From contig JACZZP010000003.1 of assembly GCA_015183035.1 (NCBI GenBank), positions 2,170,001 to 2,234,000 on the forward strand: DNA of 64,000 bases. The letters run 5' to 3'. Source of the stretch: Meloidogyne chitwoodi (lineage: Eukaryota; Nematoda; Chromadorea; Rhabditida; Meloidogynidae). Position numbers and translations under genes: made by a program. The notes under the pieces are model-generated. The model saw only the letters and a program-made list of their open reading frames with translations, was not told the origin of the DNA and searched no databases. The first letter of the stretch is position 1. Each line of letters opens with the position of its first letter. Shown one piece after another: positions 27,244 through 39,208 of this stretch.

Positions 27244-30200
27244 ATGCAAAATTTAGCTGCGTCAGCAAATCTTCAACTTTTTTCTAAAGGTAAATAAATA
27301 AATTTAATTGTTGAAATTTATTTAAATTAAATTTATTAAAATTAATAAATTTAATTTATTTTTTTAATTTTAAAATTGATCAATTTTATTTTAGCTCTTC
27401 AAGAAAGTGCCCAACATCCAAACGACACTTCAGAACATAAACAACAACAACAGCAAAATCCAGCAATCTCTGCTGCTGATTTACAACAATTTATGCTTTC
27501 ACAATTTGATCAGGCAAGAGAAATTGTTTTTTAATTTTTTTTAATATTGTTTTTTAATTTTTTTTTAATTTTTAATTTTTTTGTTTCCCTAGAGAAGAAA
27601 TATATTTAATTAATTTTATAAATTAAATAAAATTGCGAAATTGAGTAATTAATTTTATTTAAAATAATTTAAAGAATTTAACAAATTTAAAAAATACGGA
27701 GGAGAGCCTCTTTTTAAATTAAAAAAAAAATAAAAAAGTGAAAATCATCACGCGCTATTAAATTCCATAAAATATTTGGGAGAGAATTTTATTTTAAAAA
27801 AATCAAAAATTAAATAAATTTAACATTTGATAATTTTTATTTATTTTTTTTTTAAATAATTAAAAAATAAAATATTTTTCTAAGGGTAAACTTATATTTA
27901 TTTCAAGTTTTATTTGTTTCTTTTTAATTTATTCGCATACATTCAGGCGCAGATTTGGATACGGCGTTAGCTTATAAAATTGTTTATAAGGAATTAAAAA
28001 ATTAAAATTTATAATAAAGTTAGTTAACTTTGTAAAGAATATATTTTAAAAATTTTATAATTTTATTTTTAAATTTCGCAATTTTATAAGCTTTCGCGCC
28101 GTAGTGGCTTTTCTCAATTGTGTTTGCTTCTTCTCTTTTATCTATATTTTTTAATAAAAAATTCTTTCTTTTAAAATATATTTTTGGGCCTAATATATAT
28201 TTTAAAAATATAAAAATATTTTTTTCTATTTTCCAAGTGAGTCTAATTATTTTTTATATTTTATTCTTTTAACTCCTTTCTGTTAAATTAAGCTAACCGA
28301 AAGCTTTGAATTTTTTAGAATGTGATATATAGGAGATTTCTATTATGTATACTACTAAAAAAATCTGAGGATAATTTTGAGATAATTCAAGAATTTTTTT
28401 ATAAAAAAATAAGACTCAATTTTCCAATTTTTTATCCCTCATTTTTAATTAATAAAATATAAAATTAAATTAATAAAATATTTAATTATTAAAAATGGAC
28501 AAAAATAGTAATTAAATAAGAGAGAATAATATTTAAAAAATAAATATATATTTATGTTTTTTTAATTTGCAAAAGCATTTAAGTAGTAGAAAAATAAAAC
28601 ATTTTCGCAGGCATTTTTGTTTGCTTAATAAATTTATTTTAATTTAAAAAATAAAAAAAATATTTTTTACCACAAAATATAATTTTCTTAAAATACTGAC
28701 TAATCTTCTTTATTAAAATAAATAAAATAATTTTTTAATTATTACTTTTTAAATATATATTTTTTTTAAATTATAATTTAACATTTTTCTGACACTTTGT
28801 TTTTAAAGAAAAATATTTTTTTCTTTAAAAAATTAAAAAAAAAATTACTTAATATTCCTGAAAATTATAATAACAAAAAAAATAAAAAATAAATTTTAAA
28901 TGACATAAATCCAATATTTTCTTATTTAATAACCTCTGTGGTCTTTGGGGAATATATTCTATGGCACACCTTTTCTTTGTTTTGCATTTTTGCTATTTTT
29001 ATAATTTAATTAATTAAATTTATTTTTTTATTAAAATATGTTCTCGTTGACCAAACAACAAGCTAAATAAAATTAATTTATTTATGAATATAATTATTCT
29101 AAAAATAAATTGATTTAGCAATAAAAGGAGAAAATATTAAATATATAATTTTATTAGAACTCTGCTAGGCTTTATATAATTTTTCTTAAAAAAAAAATAT
29201 TTTTTTAAACTTCAAAAAAAATATTTAATAATTTTTTCCCTTTTTTCAGCAACTTTTTCTCAGCCAACTTGCTTCCAATAATTTTGTTTCTGCTTCAGAA
29301 ACACTTACAAATAATTGTTCTTCTTCTACAACATCAACAACATCTTCAACTTCATCAATTCTATTTTCTACAGCTTCTCAACAATCATCAAATTTAAATA
29401 ATAATTTTTATTCTGATACAGAAATACCTTCAACAACTACAATAACAACTTCTTCTGGTTGTAACAATAATAATTCTTTTTTATTACCTAAAGAAGAAAA
29501 TAATTCTGCTTCAAGTCCAAAACATCAACAACAAATAAATAATGGAATTAGTATTAATTCTTCTTCATTTTCACCAAATAATAATAATAATATAGAAAAT
29601 GAAAGATTAGCACATTTAGCTCAACAAAATATTGTTGATCAATTATTAGAAGCTGCTAGTGGTGGATTATTAAATTCTTTAGAAAATAATTGTATAGGTG
29701 GAAATGATGAACTCGGTCAATTAATGGCACAATTAATTAGTGGAAGTAATAATAGAAATGAAACTGAAATGCAAGCAGCTCAATTAGCACAACATTTGGT
29801 AGCTGCTGCTAATGGACAAAGAGCGGATGTTATGGTAAGGGAATATTATATATATATATTTTGAATATTATACCAGAATTATAATTCATTTTTGACCAAA
29901 ATTCTGATTTTTGATTTTTTAAACTAAAATTCTGATTTTTTCTGATTTTCTAAACCAAAATTGTGATTTTTTAAGCCAAAATTCTGATTTTTGAAATTAA
30001 TATTCTGATTTTAAAACTTTATTTTGCTAATTAAACTAGTATTAACGTTTTCATTTTTTGCAATTTTCAATTTTATTTTCAAAAAAAAGCTATTAAACAA
30101 TATATTTCATAAATTAATAACCTATTTTCAATTTTACACAATTTTTTTATATCTTTAAAAAATTAACAACCACTCTTAATTTTTAAATGGCTCCACAAAT

Positions 30201-33200
30201 TAAATTATCCATCAAAATAAAAGTAAATATAAAATAAAATACTTAAATTGCATTTTTGTCAGTTTAAAAAAAATATGAAATTTTATATTAAATTTGTTAA
30301 TTTTTATCAGTAAATTAAAATTAATATTTTTAAGTCAACAAAATATAATTTAATTTGTTTATATTTTAAAAAGTATACGAAAATTAAATTTTATAATATT
30401 CTTTAAACCTTTATTCTTCTCATTAATTGAAATTCTCATTTTTTGAACAAAAATTATGATTTTTTTCTTTTTATTTTATAATTAAAATTCTGATGTTTTT
30501 GTACAAAATTCTGATTTTTTTCTGATTTTCTAACTAAACATCTGTTTTTTTTAAGCCAAAATTCTGATTTTTTAAACAAAAATTCTGATGTTTTAAATAA
30601 AAATTCTGATGTTTTAAATAAAAATTCTGATCTTTTAAACAAAATTCTGATTTTTAAGCAAAAATTCTGATGTTTTAAATAAAAATTCTGATCTTTTAAA
30701 CAAAATTCTGATTTTTTAAACTAAACTTCTGATTTTTAAAATTATTAAGCTACTTTTTTTTTTATTCAAAATTCTGATTTCAAAATGTTTTGATTAATTA
30801 GATTTAATTTTTAATTTTAGCATTATTCTGATTTATTTAAACCAGAATTTTTTCCCCCTAATTTAAAACAAAATATAAATTGACAAAATAAATTCTGGTT
30901 TCTCTAATGCTTATAATGATACTATAATAATAAGTAATTATTTCCTGTTTAAAAAGCAGCATTTTTCTCTTTGTATTATTTTTTAATTTAATTTAAACCA
31001 GAATTATTTTATTTATTTATAATTTTTTATTAATTATTTTTTATATTTTTTCTCTTAATAATTAAATTTTAAAAAATTAATTGTATTTTATTTTAAAGTC
31101 CCCATCTTCTTCTCAACAACAAATTTCTCTACTTGACCAACTTCAAATTTTACAAATGTTAGGAGGAAATAATTCTTCTAATGCTTTAGCAGATTTACTT
31201 TCTGGTCATCATCAATTTGCAACATCTTCTGGTAATAATGAACAACAAATTGGTGGTCAAACATTTGTTGGAGGTAATAAATATGTTGGTGGTGGTTTTA
31301 CAAGTTCTGGTGGTAGTCCAAACAAAGATGATACTTATTGTGAAATTTGTAATAAAAATCTATGCAATCGTTATTTCTTAAAACATCATATGGCAAGAAA
31401 ACATGGAATTGGAGTTGCTGTTGATAGAGTAAATTTTTTTAGAAATATTTAAAATATAAGAATTAGGAGTCCATTTTTAAAACTAGAATATTTTCCACAA
31501 CTTTTTAATTAAATATTTTTAATTTAATTTTTTCAGTCTCCAGTAAAGCTTGGTAATGGCAACTTTTTTGGATGTCATCTTCCTGGTATTACTTCTTCTG
31601 ATGAACAACAACAACAACAAATTCCAGGCAGAGCTCAATCTGAAAATTTGTTAAATCGACGTGAATCTCCAAATAATAGTACATTTAATAATAATAATAA
31701 TAGTAAAACTCCTCAAAAACAACAACAAGAATTACAACAAATATTATGTTCATCAACTCCGGCTTCAGTTAATAGTGCTTTAGGAGGAGGAGGTTCTGCT
31801 TCTGTTTCAGCATCAAATGCTGTTTTACAAACTTCTCCAAATGCAGGTAGAAAATTTTTTAAAATAAAATTTAAAAATGATTTTAATCAATTTTTATAGG
31901 TTAATCCTAATTTTAAATTTATAATATAATTTTTTTTTCTATAAATTATTTTTTTTAAATAAAAATATTTGTGTTTTAAAATTCTTTTATCTATTTATAA
32001 TTAGTAATTTACTTTTTCTCTCTTTAAATCTGCTTTAATCCTTGACTTTTTTTATCTCAATATAGGGTTTTATTCTTACTTCTATTTTTGTTTTAAAATT
32101 AAAAAAAACTATTTTTATTTTTCTAATTTTACAGAACATTTTAAGAATTTAAAAAATATTCAGAAAATTTTTATTAAATTTTCTATAATTAAAAAAAATT
32201 AAATTATAAAAAAGCATTAAAATAAAAAAATTCAAAAACACAATTTAAATTTTTTGCTTTAAAAATAATTTTCTGTTTAATATAATTATTCGCTTCACTT
32301 ACATATATTTCTATTTTTGGATTTTAAAATTGTTAAAAAAATAATTCTTAAATAAAAATGGTGACGAATGGTAACAAACACTGCATTTATTAAATGCCTT
32401 TTTCTTTTTTTTAATTAATATTCTGCAATTAATATTATTATTTTTTTCTTTTTTTAACTGAATAGAATTAATTAAATTTTATATTAAATAATTATTATTT
32501 TTTTTTTTTTGAAATTTTATTTAAATAATTTTATTTTCTCCTTTTCAAATATCGAGTAAAAATTTAATAATAAAATATGAAAAAATATTTTATTTAAATT
32601 AATTTTTTTGCAAATAATTTTTGCTAAAATTGTTTTTTTGTGTGAAACCAATAAATATTAATTTTACTGTAAAATTTGCAGTTTTATAAATATTAAATGT
32701 TTATGCGCGTATGTGCGCTTTTATGTGTAGTTTGATTTTTTGAACCATAAAAACATTTGTTTATTTTTAATTATACTTAAATGGCGATTATTAAAATTTT
32801 AAAATACGCGGACAAACTATTTTAAAATAAATTCTGATTTTTATTAATCTTGTTTCAAATAAATTCTGATTTTATTAAACTTGTTTTAATTAAATTCTGA
32901 TTTTTATTAAACTTGTTTTAAATAAATTCTGATTTTTATTAAACTTGTTTTAAATAAATTCTGATTTCAATAAAATTCTGTTTCTGCGTTAACTTTATTA
33001 TTTTTATCCGTATCTTTTGTCCGCAATTATTATAAAAATATAGGAGTGCCATTTTCATCCATTTTCATGCCCCTACTGTTTTTTAATTAATAATGTTTCT
33101 CAGTTTTTTTCTTCACGCCATGCTTTCCTTTATATTTAATGTATTATTGTTAACTTGAGTTTTGCTCTAAAAAATCTTTTAAATTTTTATATATATTTGT

Positions 33201-35564
33201 TCTAAATAATTTATTTTTAGAAAATAAAAATAAATTAAACCTTTTATTATTTGAATATAATTTCTAAAATAATTTTATATTTTTAAACTTTTTTTGGCTA
33301 ATTTCAATTTGTTCTTTATTTTTATTTTCCTTTTTAATTTTTTTATTTTTATTTTTTTGTGTTTTAATTTTAAATAAAAAAGTTCTGGTTTTATTTAATT
33401 TTTTGCATTTATTGTTTGCTATCTGCAAACAAATAAATTAATTTTTTTTCCGCTGTTTTAATTAATAATGTTTTTTGAATTTTTTTACATTTTTTCATTT
33501 TTAAAAATGTTTTTTTAAATTTTTGATTTAAATTTTCTGTATTTCTTTTACTATTTTTTAATTTCACAGTAATTAATTTCTTAATTTATAGGTTCATATT
33601 AAGAAGATAATTATCTAAAAAATCAACAAAATATTTTTAAAAATTTTCTAAAGTAAAAATTAATAAAAATATAAAACATTCAACTAATTTTAATTGAAGA
33701 ATTGATAATAAATTTTCAATAACCATTTTAATTATTTATTTTAGATTCGTTTTCAACTGATCAACAACAACAATTAATGGGTCAATGCCATCTTGTTAAG
33801 CATCTTGCTTCACAATTAGGCCTTTCTAGTACATCCCAGTCTTCTGCTATTGGAGAATGTTCTTCTATTATTGAACAATTAATTGGTGCTTGTCTACAGT
33901 TAGCTGAAATACTTCAACAACAACAATCAGCACAAAGGTTCTTATATTAATTAAAAAATCATTTTTAATATCTAAATAAATAGTAGATCTACTCCCTCAC
34001 CTGATCTCAACCAAAGTATTCTTTGTTCACAGTGTGCGAGGCAATTTCCTACTCAAACAGCGCTCTTTCATCATCAATTAACTGAACATATTGGTTCAAA
34101 TTTAGAACAACAAAATAATGAAAATAATAATAATAATCAATTAAATCCCCTTGTAATGCGTTGGGCTAATGAATTAAATAATAATAATAATGGTGCTAAT
34201 TGTAGTAATGGTGGAGATGGTGAAGGAACAACTGCAGCACAACAGCAACAATTTCTTAGTAAATTTTGAAAAATAATTTTATTCCCTAAAATTATTTTTT
34301 AATAGATAATCTTCTTGGTTTAAACTTTTCTCCAACTTCTACAAATTCATCGTTACTTCTCCCAGCATTTAATGCTTTAAATAATAATGAACTTGATAGT
34401 AATGCAATGTTAGCAAAACTTAGTGCAGAATTAAGTCAGTCATCTCAACATGGAAATGCTTCTGGACTTCTTTTTCAGAATGGACTTTCTTTAAGTGGGC
34501 AATCTGGTGGACAAATGGGGGTAAGGGATAAATTTATTAGATACATGTTTGGGTGAATAAATGTTTGTGTGAATAAATGTTTGTTTAAATGTTTGTGTGA
34601 ATAAATGTTTGTTTAAATGTTTGTGTGAATAAATGTTTGTTTAAATGCTTGAGTGAATAAATGTTTGTTTAAATGCTTGAGTGAATAAATGTTTGTTTCT
34701 TCAAGTTTTTTAAATTTATTTTTAATTTTATAAATGTTTTACAATTTATATTTTTATAGTCAAACAAACCGCCTGCCCCTAAACGCCAATATTCATCAAC
34801 TAGCAAAAATTTCTGCGATCTCTGCAATAAAGAAGTTTGCAACAAATATTTCTTGCGGACTCATATGTTAAAAATGCACAATATTGTTATTGATGAAAAT
34901 AAGGTTAAAAAAAAATTTTTGAATCAAATTAATTTTAGAAATTATTTTATTTTAATATTTTTTTAATTTTAAAAAAATATTAAACTCCTATAAAAAAATT
35001 ATATATTTTCTCAAATAAATTAATTTTTTTAGGTAGTTATAGCCAATATTGACACCACAGAAAAAGAAAGACGCGGAGAAGTAAAATTTCGTTGTGAAAT
35101 TTGTTTATGTAGTCTTACAAATCGAGAACAATTACGAGCACATAAAAGAGAAGTTCATGGTATGCAAGCACCTTTAGGTGGTGGTGGAGCATCAACTTCT
35201 AGTACACCTTCATCTTTAAAAATGCCAATTTTAACACCTTCTTCTTTATTGCCTTCTTCACTTGGTGATGTTGTTGAAATGACAGCTATGGATAATCAAA
35301 ATTATAATATTTGTCTTAGTCCAACAACAATAAAAAGATCAAATAATAATAATTTAATTAATGATGAAGAAGAAGATGAAGGAATATGTCCAGCTAAAAG
35401 ACTAAAATTAATTGAAAATGATGAAGGGAATAATGATGAAGATGATGATGGAATAATTGAAGGAGGAAGAAGAATTAGTAATGAAGGAGGAATTGAAAAT
35501 GGTAATTATTTTAAAATAAATAAATTAATTTTAAAATATTTTTATAGGAAACAACACTTTATAA
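27244..35564 (+). CDS. Four-finger C2H2 zinc-finger protein, Q/N/S-rich (putative nuclear regulator)
   Basis: Eleven exons: 27244-27289, 27395-27513, 29250-29834, 31099-31428, 31537-31846, 33745-33937, 33984-34258, 34306-34520, 34760-34903, 35033-35501, 35548-35564. All phases agree, giving 900 residues and a TAA stop. Four C2H2 fingers lie near residues 330-353, 542-564, 709-732 and 758-781. Fingers 1 and 3 resemble each other (CNK..CN.YFL..H core), which suggests internal duplication. The fingers sit among Q/N/S/T-rich, probably disordered stretches. A PAKRLKL motif like a monopartite nuclear import signal lies in the acidic C-terminal part. The start is the ATG after a strong acceptor at 27155-27156, which could be a cis or spliced-leader trans-splice site; further 5' exons are not excluded. 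Intron 2 has a GC donor (CAG/GCAAGA). Nuclear nucleic-acid binding is likely from the fingers, but I cannot name the orthologue. Confidence 0.85.
27952..28110. repeat. Hairpin repeat in intron 2 of the zinc-finger gene
   Basis: The left arm GATACGGCGTTAGCTTATAA and the opposite strand of the right arm (CTACGGCGCGAAAGCTTATA) form an imperfect inverted repeat of about 27 bp around an AT-rich loop. It looks like a MITE relic. No target duplication was identified. Confidence 0.5.
29894..30790. repeat. AATTCTGATTTTT-type intronic repeat array
   Basis: Intron 3 of the zinc-finger gene holds many loosely spaced copies of AATTCTGATTTTT or AATTCTGATGTTTTAAA, concentrated at 29894-30019 and 30421-30790 with unit spacing of about 15-25 bp. 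The same motif recurs in other introns of the window (32823-32990, 50240-50450, 51295-51440). The small open frame on the minus strand here (repeating SEFLFK) is a by-product of the array. Confidence 0.7.
32823..32990. repeat. Tandem repeat, about 31-bp unit, AATTCTGATTTTTATTAAAC
   Basis: Around five units containing AAATTCTGATTTTTATTAAA followed by CTTGTTTTA lie in intron 5 of the zinc-finger gene. The core matches the dispersed TTCTGAT motif of intron 3. Confidence 0.7.
34540..34695. repeat. Tandem repeat, about 28-bp unit, AATGTTTG core
   Basis: The core AATAAATGTTTGTTTAAATG is repeated with small changes (TGTGTG or TGAGTG before AATAAATG) in intron 8 of the zinc-finger gene. Confidence 0.75.
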
Positions 35565-36519
35565 TTGACTATCTTTGTTGTTTTCAAAAATTTATATAAT
35601 TATATATTTGGAAAATTGGATTACAATAAATTAAAGATATCGAAATTAAATATTATTATCATAAAATATTACCTTAAAAAATTTTTTTTGTTTGTTTTTT
35701 GACCAATTTTAAATTATCAATTTTATCTACTTTTACAGTTGTCACTCTTTCCTTTATTCACATTTATTTATTATTCCAAAAAATATATTTTGACCCAAAT
35801 ATTTTTGCCAAATTAAATTATATTCTCTGAAAAGCAAGAAAGAGTGATCAAAACTGTACAAATTCTGATGATCGCCATATTTATTTAAAATTACCTTTTT
35901 TTATTTTATTATTATTTTTTGTTTATTTTAAATGGCTAAAAATTTTGCTTAAAAAAAAATTATTTTCAGCCAACTTCAATATGTTGAACTAAATAAAATA
36001 TTTATTTTTCATTGTTTTCCTCAATTATGTATTTGATGTCACAGATTGTTTTTCTTTTTTTACCAATTTTATTTCTCGTTTTGATGTTAAAAAATCATTT
36101 TTTTAAATGAAGACAATAAAAATAATTAAATTAATTTTTATATTTATATATAATATTTTATAAAAAAACTTATATTCGCTGTGGCCCTAAAAATTTTGTA
36201 TTAGAGAATTAACTATATCCTAAAATTGCATACATCTGGAATGTCATGAAGAGAAACAGAAATTACGGTACTTATGACAGGACAAAATAATCAAATTATA
36301 ACGAGTGGACGTTTTTATATTTTTAAAGTTTAGGTGTTTCGTATCTTTTCTGCATTTGATAGATTATTATACTAAAGTATTTAGAGAAAAGAGAAAGAAA
36401 AGATAGAGTGTGTATGACTGTTAGAGCTTTTTCGCATTGTATTTATAAGTCTCTTTTATTTCTCGCCTGAAATTTATTTATATTATATGCTTATGTTTTC
36501 AACTTTTTCTAACAATATC
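35565..36519. other. 3' region of the zinc-finger gene and upstream region of the SL RNA gene
   Basis: No coding sequence. The 3' UTR of the zinc-finger gene is probably in the first few hundred bases. The last 200 bases are less AT-biased and would hold the promoter of the SL RNA gene (snRNA-type proximal element expected about 50 bases upstream). I could not identify that element with confidence. Confidence 0.5.
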
Positions 36520-36617
36520 GGTTTAATTACCCAAGTTTAAGGTATGAAATGTTCCACCCTTGAAAAAGTGGTGACTTGGAGTAAATTTTGGAAGTGCTTT
36601 TCCTTCGTGGAGAGGCT
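36520..36617 (+). ncRNA. Spliced-leader RNA gene (SL1 variant)
   Basis: The first 22 bases (36520-36541) begin GGTTTAATTACCCAAG and end TTTAAG. They equal the canonical nematode SL1 leader except for A instead of G at position 20. The leader is followed directly by a GT splice donor (GTATGA, 36542). CCAAGT (36531-36536) can pair with ACTTGG (36574-36579), folding the leader into a stem as in known SL RNAs. An Sm-type site AAATTTTGGAA lies at 36583-36593. A terminal hairpin follows: GCTTTTCC, loop TTCGT, GGAGAGGC (36596-36616, 8 pairs with two G-U). The total of about 97 nt fits SL RNA size. It would donate its 5' leader to mRNAs by trans-splicing in the nucleus. No 5S rRNA gene lies next to it. 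Confidence 0.9.
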
Positions 36618-36866
36618 TAAATTGTTGTGATTTTTAGTCTCAAATTTATTTTAAAATGATATCTTTTGTTTTTTACTATTTATTTTTTGATTTCTGGAAA
36701 ATTTTTCTAGAATTTGCTTGTTTTTTGAAGATTGAGCTATTTTTCAAAGTATGAAGCAATTCAAATTTTGAAAAAGATCTGATTTGATATTTCACTTTTC
36801 AATTTTAGGCTGTTCTTATGAGGTTAGAGCTCAGAACATGTAATATATATAATATATAAGAATTTC

Positions 36867-37755
36867 GGCTCTACTTCACTTTATGAGTCCAATCGAACAT
36901 TATGAGTCCAATCGAACATTATGAGTCCAATGAAAGTTTATGAGTCCAAATGAAAGTTTATGAGTCCAAACAAAATATATGAGTCCAAACAAAAGTTTAT
37001 GAGTCCAATCAAAATTTATGAGTCCAAACAAAATTTGTGACGCAATTAAAATTTTTTATTCGTTCAAAGAAAAAATAAGAGACGATAAATTTATTATTTT
37101 AAACCTATGTATGTATTTAAACATATTTCTATGTTCTGAAAACAATACAAGAAATATCTAATCTTCACATTTATGGAAGTCCAAACGATTCCCGCCCCGT
37201 GCTGAATACATTAGAATTAATGCCATGCTTGCTTTGTCGTTTTTTATCATACGTTCCTGTTCTTTTTGATCTTAATGCAAATAAAAATTTATTATACTTT
37301 TTTACTCACTGTATAGGCAAATAAATTCAATAGACCCTTTCCTCGCGCACACGCAGGAGATTGAGGCTTCCTGGGGTGCTCTTAAGAAATCACTCCGTCA
37401 CTTACAAGGTACAAACCATAATATGCTAAAAAGCTATTTGTACCAATACATGTCCGTCGCTTTCATGGAAATCAAAAAATTTTTCAACATTTAATGGAAG
37501 AGATTAGAATTCAGTTTCCCGTCACATGATATTGTTTTATTTGCCTTATATTTCGATTTAACACATAAAATTTTAATTACGCCATAAATTTTGATTGGAC
37601 TCATAAACTTTTGTTTGGACTCATAAATTTTGATTGGACTCATAAAGTTTAGATTGGACTCATAAATTTTGATTGGACTCATAAACTTTCATTGGACTCA
37701 TAATGTTCGATTGGACTCATAATGTTCGATTGGACTCATAAAGTGAAGTAGAGCC
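36867..37755. mobile_element. Merlin-like DNA transposon with repeat-built inverted ends
   Basis: An 889-bp element with long inverted repeats. Each arm opens GGCTCTACTTCACTTTATGA and continues with about eight tandem copies of a 19-20 bp unit (ATGAGTCCAATCGAACATT and variants). The perfect 8-bp duplication AGAATTTC flanks it (36859-36866, 37756-37763). The interior carries the 3' part of a transposase reading frame (37317-37494), so this is a deletion derivative of a larger element. The 8-bp duplication and the transposase type agree with the Merlin/IS1016 superfamily. The tandem units inside the ends give it a foldback look. Confidence 0.85.
37317..37494 (+). pseudogene. C-terminal fragment of Merlin/ISXO2-like transposase
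   Basis: Following a plausible acceptor (TGTATAG, 37310-37316), 58 codons run to a TAA. The peptide contains DPFLAHTQEIEASW, then a KK..R...GTN motif and a KSYLYQYM motif. This matches the signature that ends Merlin and ISXO2-type transposases, where H-T-x-x-I-E-x-x-W carries the last acidic catalytic residue. The earlier acidic residues and the N-terminal part are not present in the element, so it cannot encode an active enzyme. The family call is from memory of the motif. Confidence 0.75.
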
Positions 37756-37784
37756 AGAATTTCTTGCCGGAGACGAATACTCGC

Positions 37785-38069
37785 ATAGATACATGTCCCT
37801 GAAACTCGAAAAACAATAGAGGGGAGTAAGCTCCATTAAATGATTACCGCGGCTGCTCGTAAATTATTTCAGCCGAATTAATTTTATCTTGGTAAAACAC
37901 TCCTAATAGGTTCGAGTTTGTTAAAAAACAATTAACCTTAGGCCCAAAAAAAGAAGATTTAATAAAACACCCCCAATAGATCTAAATTTATGCGAGCAGC
38001 CGCGGTAATCACTAAGAGGAGCTTACTCCCCTCTATGATCTTTTAATTTTCAGGAACCTGTATCTAGGC
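37785..38069. mobile_element. Long-hairpin non-autonomous element (family C)
   Basis: Inverted arms 37785-37860 and 37992-38069. The inner half of the arms is near-perfect: ATAGAGGGGAGTAAGCTCC, then TGATTACCGCGGCTGCTCG or a close form. The outer half is about 75% matched (TAGATACATGTCCCTGAAAC against TAGATACAGGTTCCTGAAAA). The centre is AT-rich and has two similar blocks (AAAACACTCCTAATAG and AAAACACCCCCAATAG). It lies directly beside the Merlin-like element. A related sequence starts near 63948. No clear target duplication was found. Confidence 0.65.
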
Positions 38070-38089
38070 TAATAGTCAGTGTTGGAGCA

Positions 38090-38833
38090 TTATATTAGTT
38101 CCATTCGACTCAACTCGACGAGATCTTTCGAATGATATATAGATAACCCTTTTGCACACAATTTCTGCGAATAAATATCCACACCGCCTCATCTTAATAA
38201 GTACAAAATATTATTATTTATTTAATTTAATATTTTATCTGTGTCAACATTTTGAGTTAATTAACATTTTGTGTGTTGACATTATGGGTTAACAAAAAAT
38301 AATATCAGAAAAAAAATAAAACATTTGATGAGCACAATTAATTTTTCTCTTTTTGTTAGATTTTTACTCATTAATTCTCACAGAAAAGGTTTTTTTTGAA
38401 GATAATAAAAAAGGGGCATATTCTTAAGAGTGATGTCTGGAAATTTCGCATATATAAATGGAAAAATATTTTTTTATTTATTCATTCGACTTTTTTATAT
38501 TAAATATCTCCATATTATTAATTATATACGCTTAAATCATTAAAAATGGTAAAATTATTAATTCAAATGTATTAGGTAGTTTACTGAATTATGCTCCACT
38601 TTATGATTTGTTCCTTTTTTATTTTTTCAGTTAAATTAATAATTTTTATGTTAAAAAATGTTTTTGACTGTTTTTTTTAGAAAAAAATAAATTTATACAT
38701 TAATTATAAAACCAAAAGCTAAATAGTGTATTCCATCTAATTGTCCCTTTGAAGGATGACAGAAAAATTTACCTAATTCCCTGGATGTTAATTAGAAAAT
38801 AATTTAATTTAAAATTTATTTGTCTTTTTTTAA
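38090..38833. other. Intergenic spacer
   Basis: No gene recognised. It starts with CATTCGACTCAACTCGACGA, which echoes the palindrome core of the element at 9366-9568, so a relic of that family may be present. The rest is AT-rich. Confidence 0.5.
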
Positions 38834-38841
38834 GTTTTAAT

Positions 38842-39208
38842 GGTACTTTTCCGTTATGCTGCACCCCCATTTCAGTGCCAAAAATTTGAGTGCCAACTAA
38901 TATTTTTATATAACATTTATTAATAATGAAATTATGTTGGTGGAATATATTCCCTTATCGAATTTATAATTTCTTCAAATGCATCAGCTTCCCTTCTTTT
39001 AACATCACTTCGCCAAAGAGATTCACAAAGGTAGCTTGGCCAACATTTGCCTATGTGTAATATTTTTTACATTTTTTACTTTTATTAATTTATATACTCG
39101 TTAACGACCAAAGATTGTATGATAATCAAAAAATACAATTAAAATTTAAATATTAATGAATTAAAAGTATTAGTTGGCACTCAAATTTTTGGCACTGAAA
39201 TGGGGGGT
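38842..39208. mobile_element. MITE family A, copy 2, left part
   Basis: Starts GGTACTTTTCCGTTATGCTG and continues CACCCCCATTTCAGTGCC, the same inner end sequence as 534-899. The element is cut at 39208 by the LTR retrotransposon, and its last 21 bp lie at 47866-47886. The 8-bp duplication GTTTTAAT flanks the whole (38834-38841, 47887-47894). The MITE was therefore in place before the retrotransposon arrived. Without the insert it is 388 bp. Confidence 0.9.

Noticed and set aside
30454..30642. Minus-strand frame with repeated SEFLFK peptide
   Set aside because: It is the translation of the intronic AATTCTGAT repeat array, not a gene.
36884..37040. Regular short repeats resembling a CRISPR array
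   Set aside because: Units are contiguous or nearly so, mirrored at the other end of an element with target duplications, and the genome is eukaryotic.
37841..38010. Possible rRNA gene fragment
   Set aside because: Only about 15 bp match the conserved small-subunit stretch and flanking bases differ, so it is reported as a curiosity within a hairpin element, not as rRNA.
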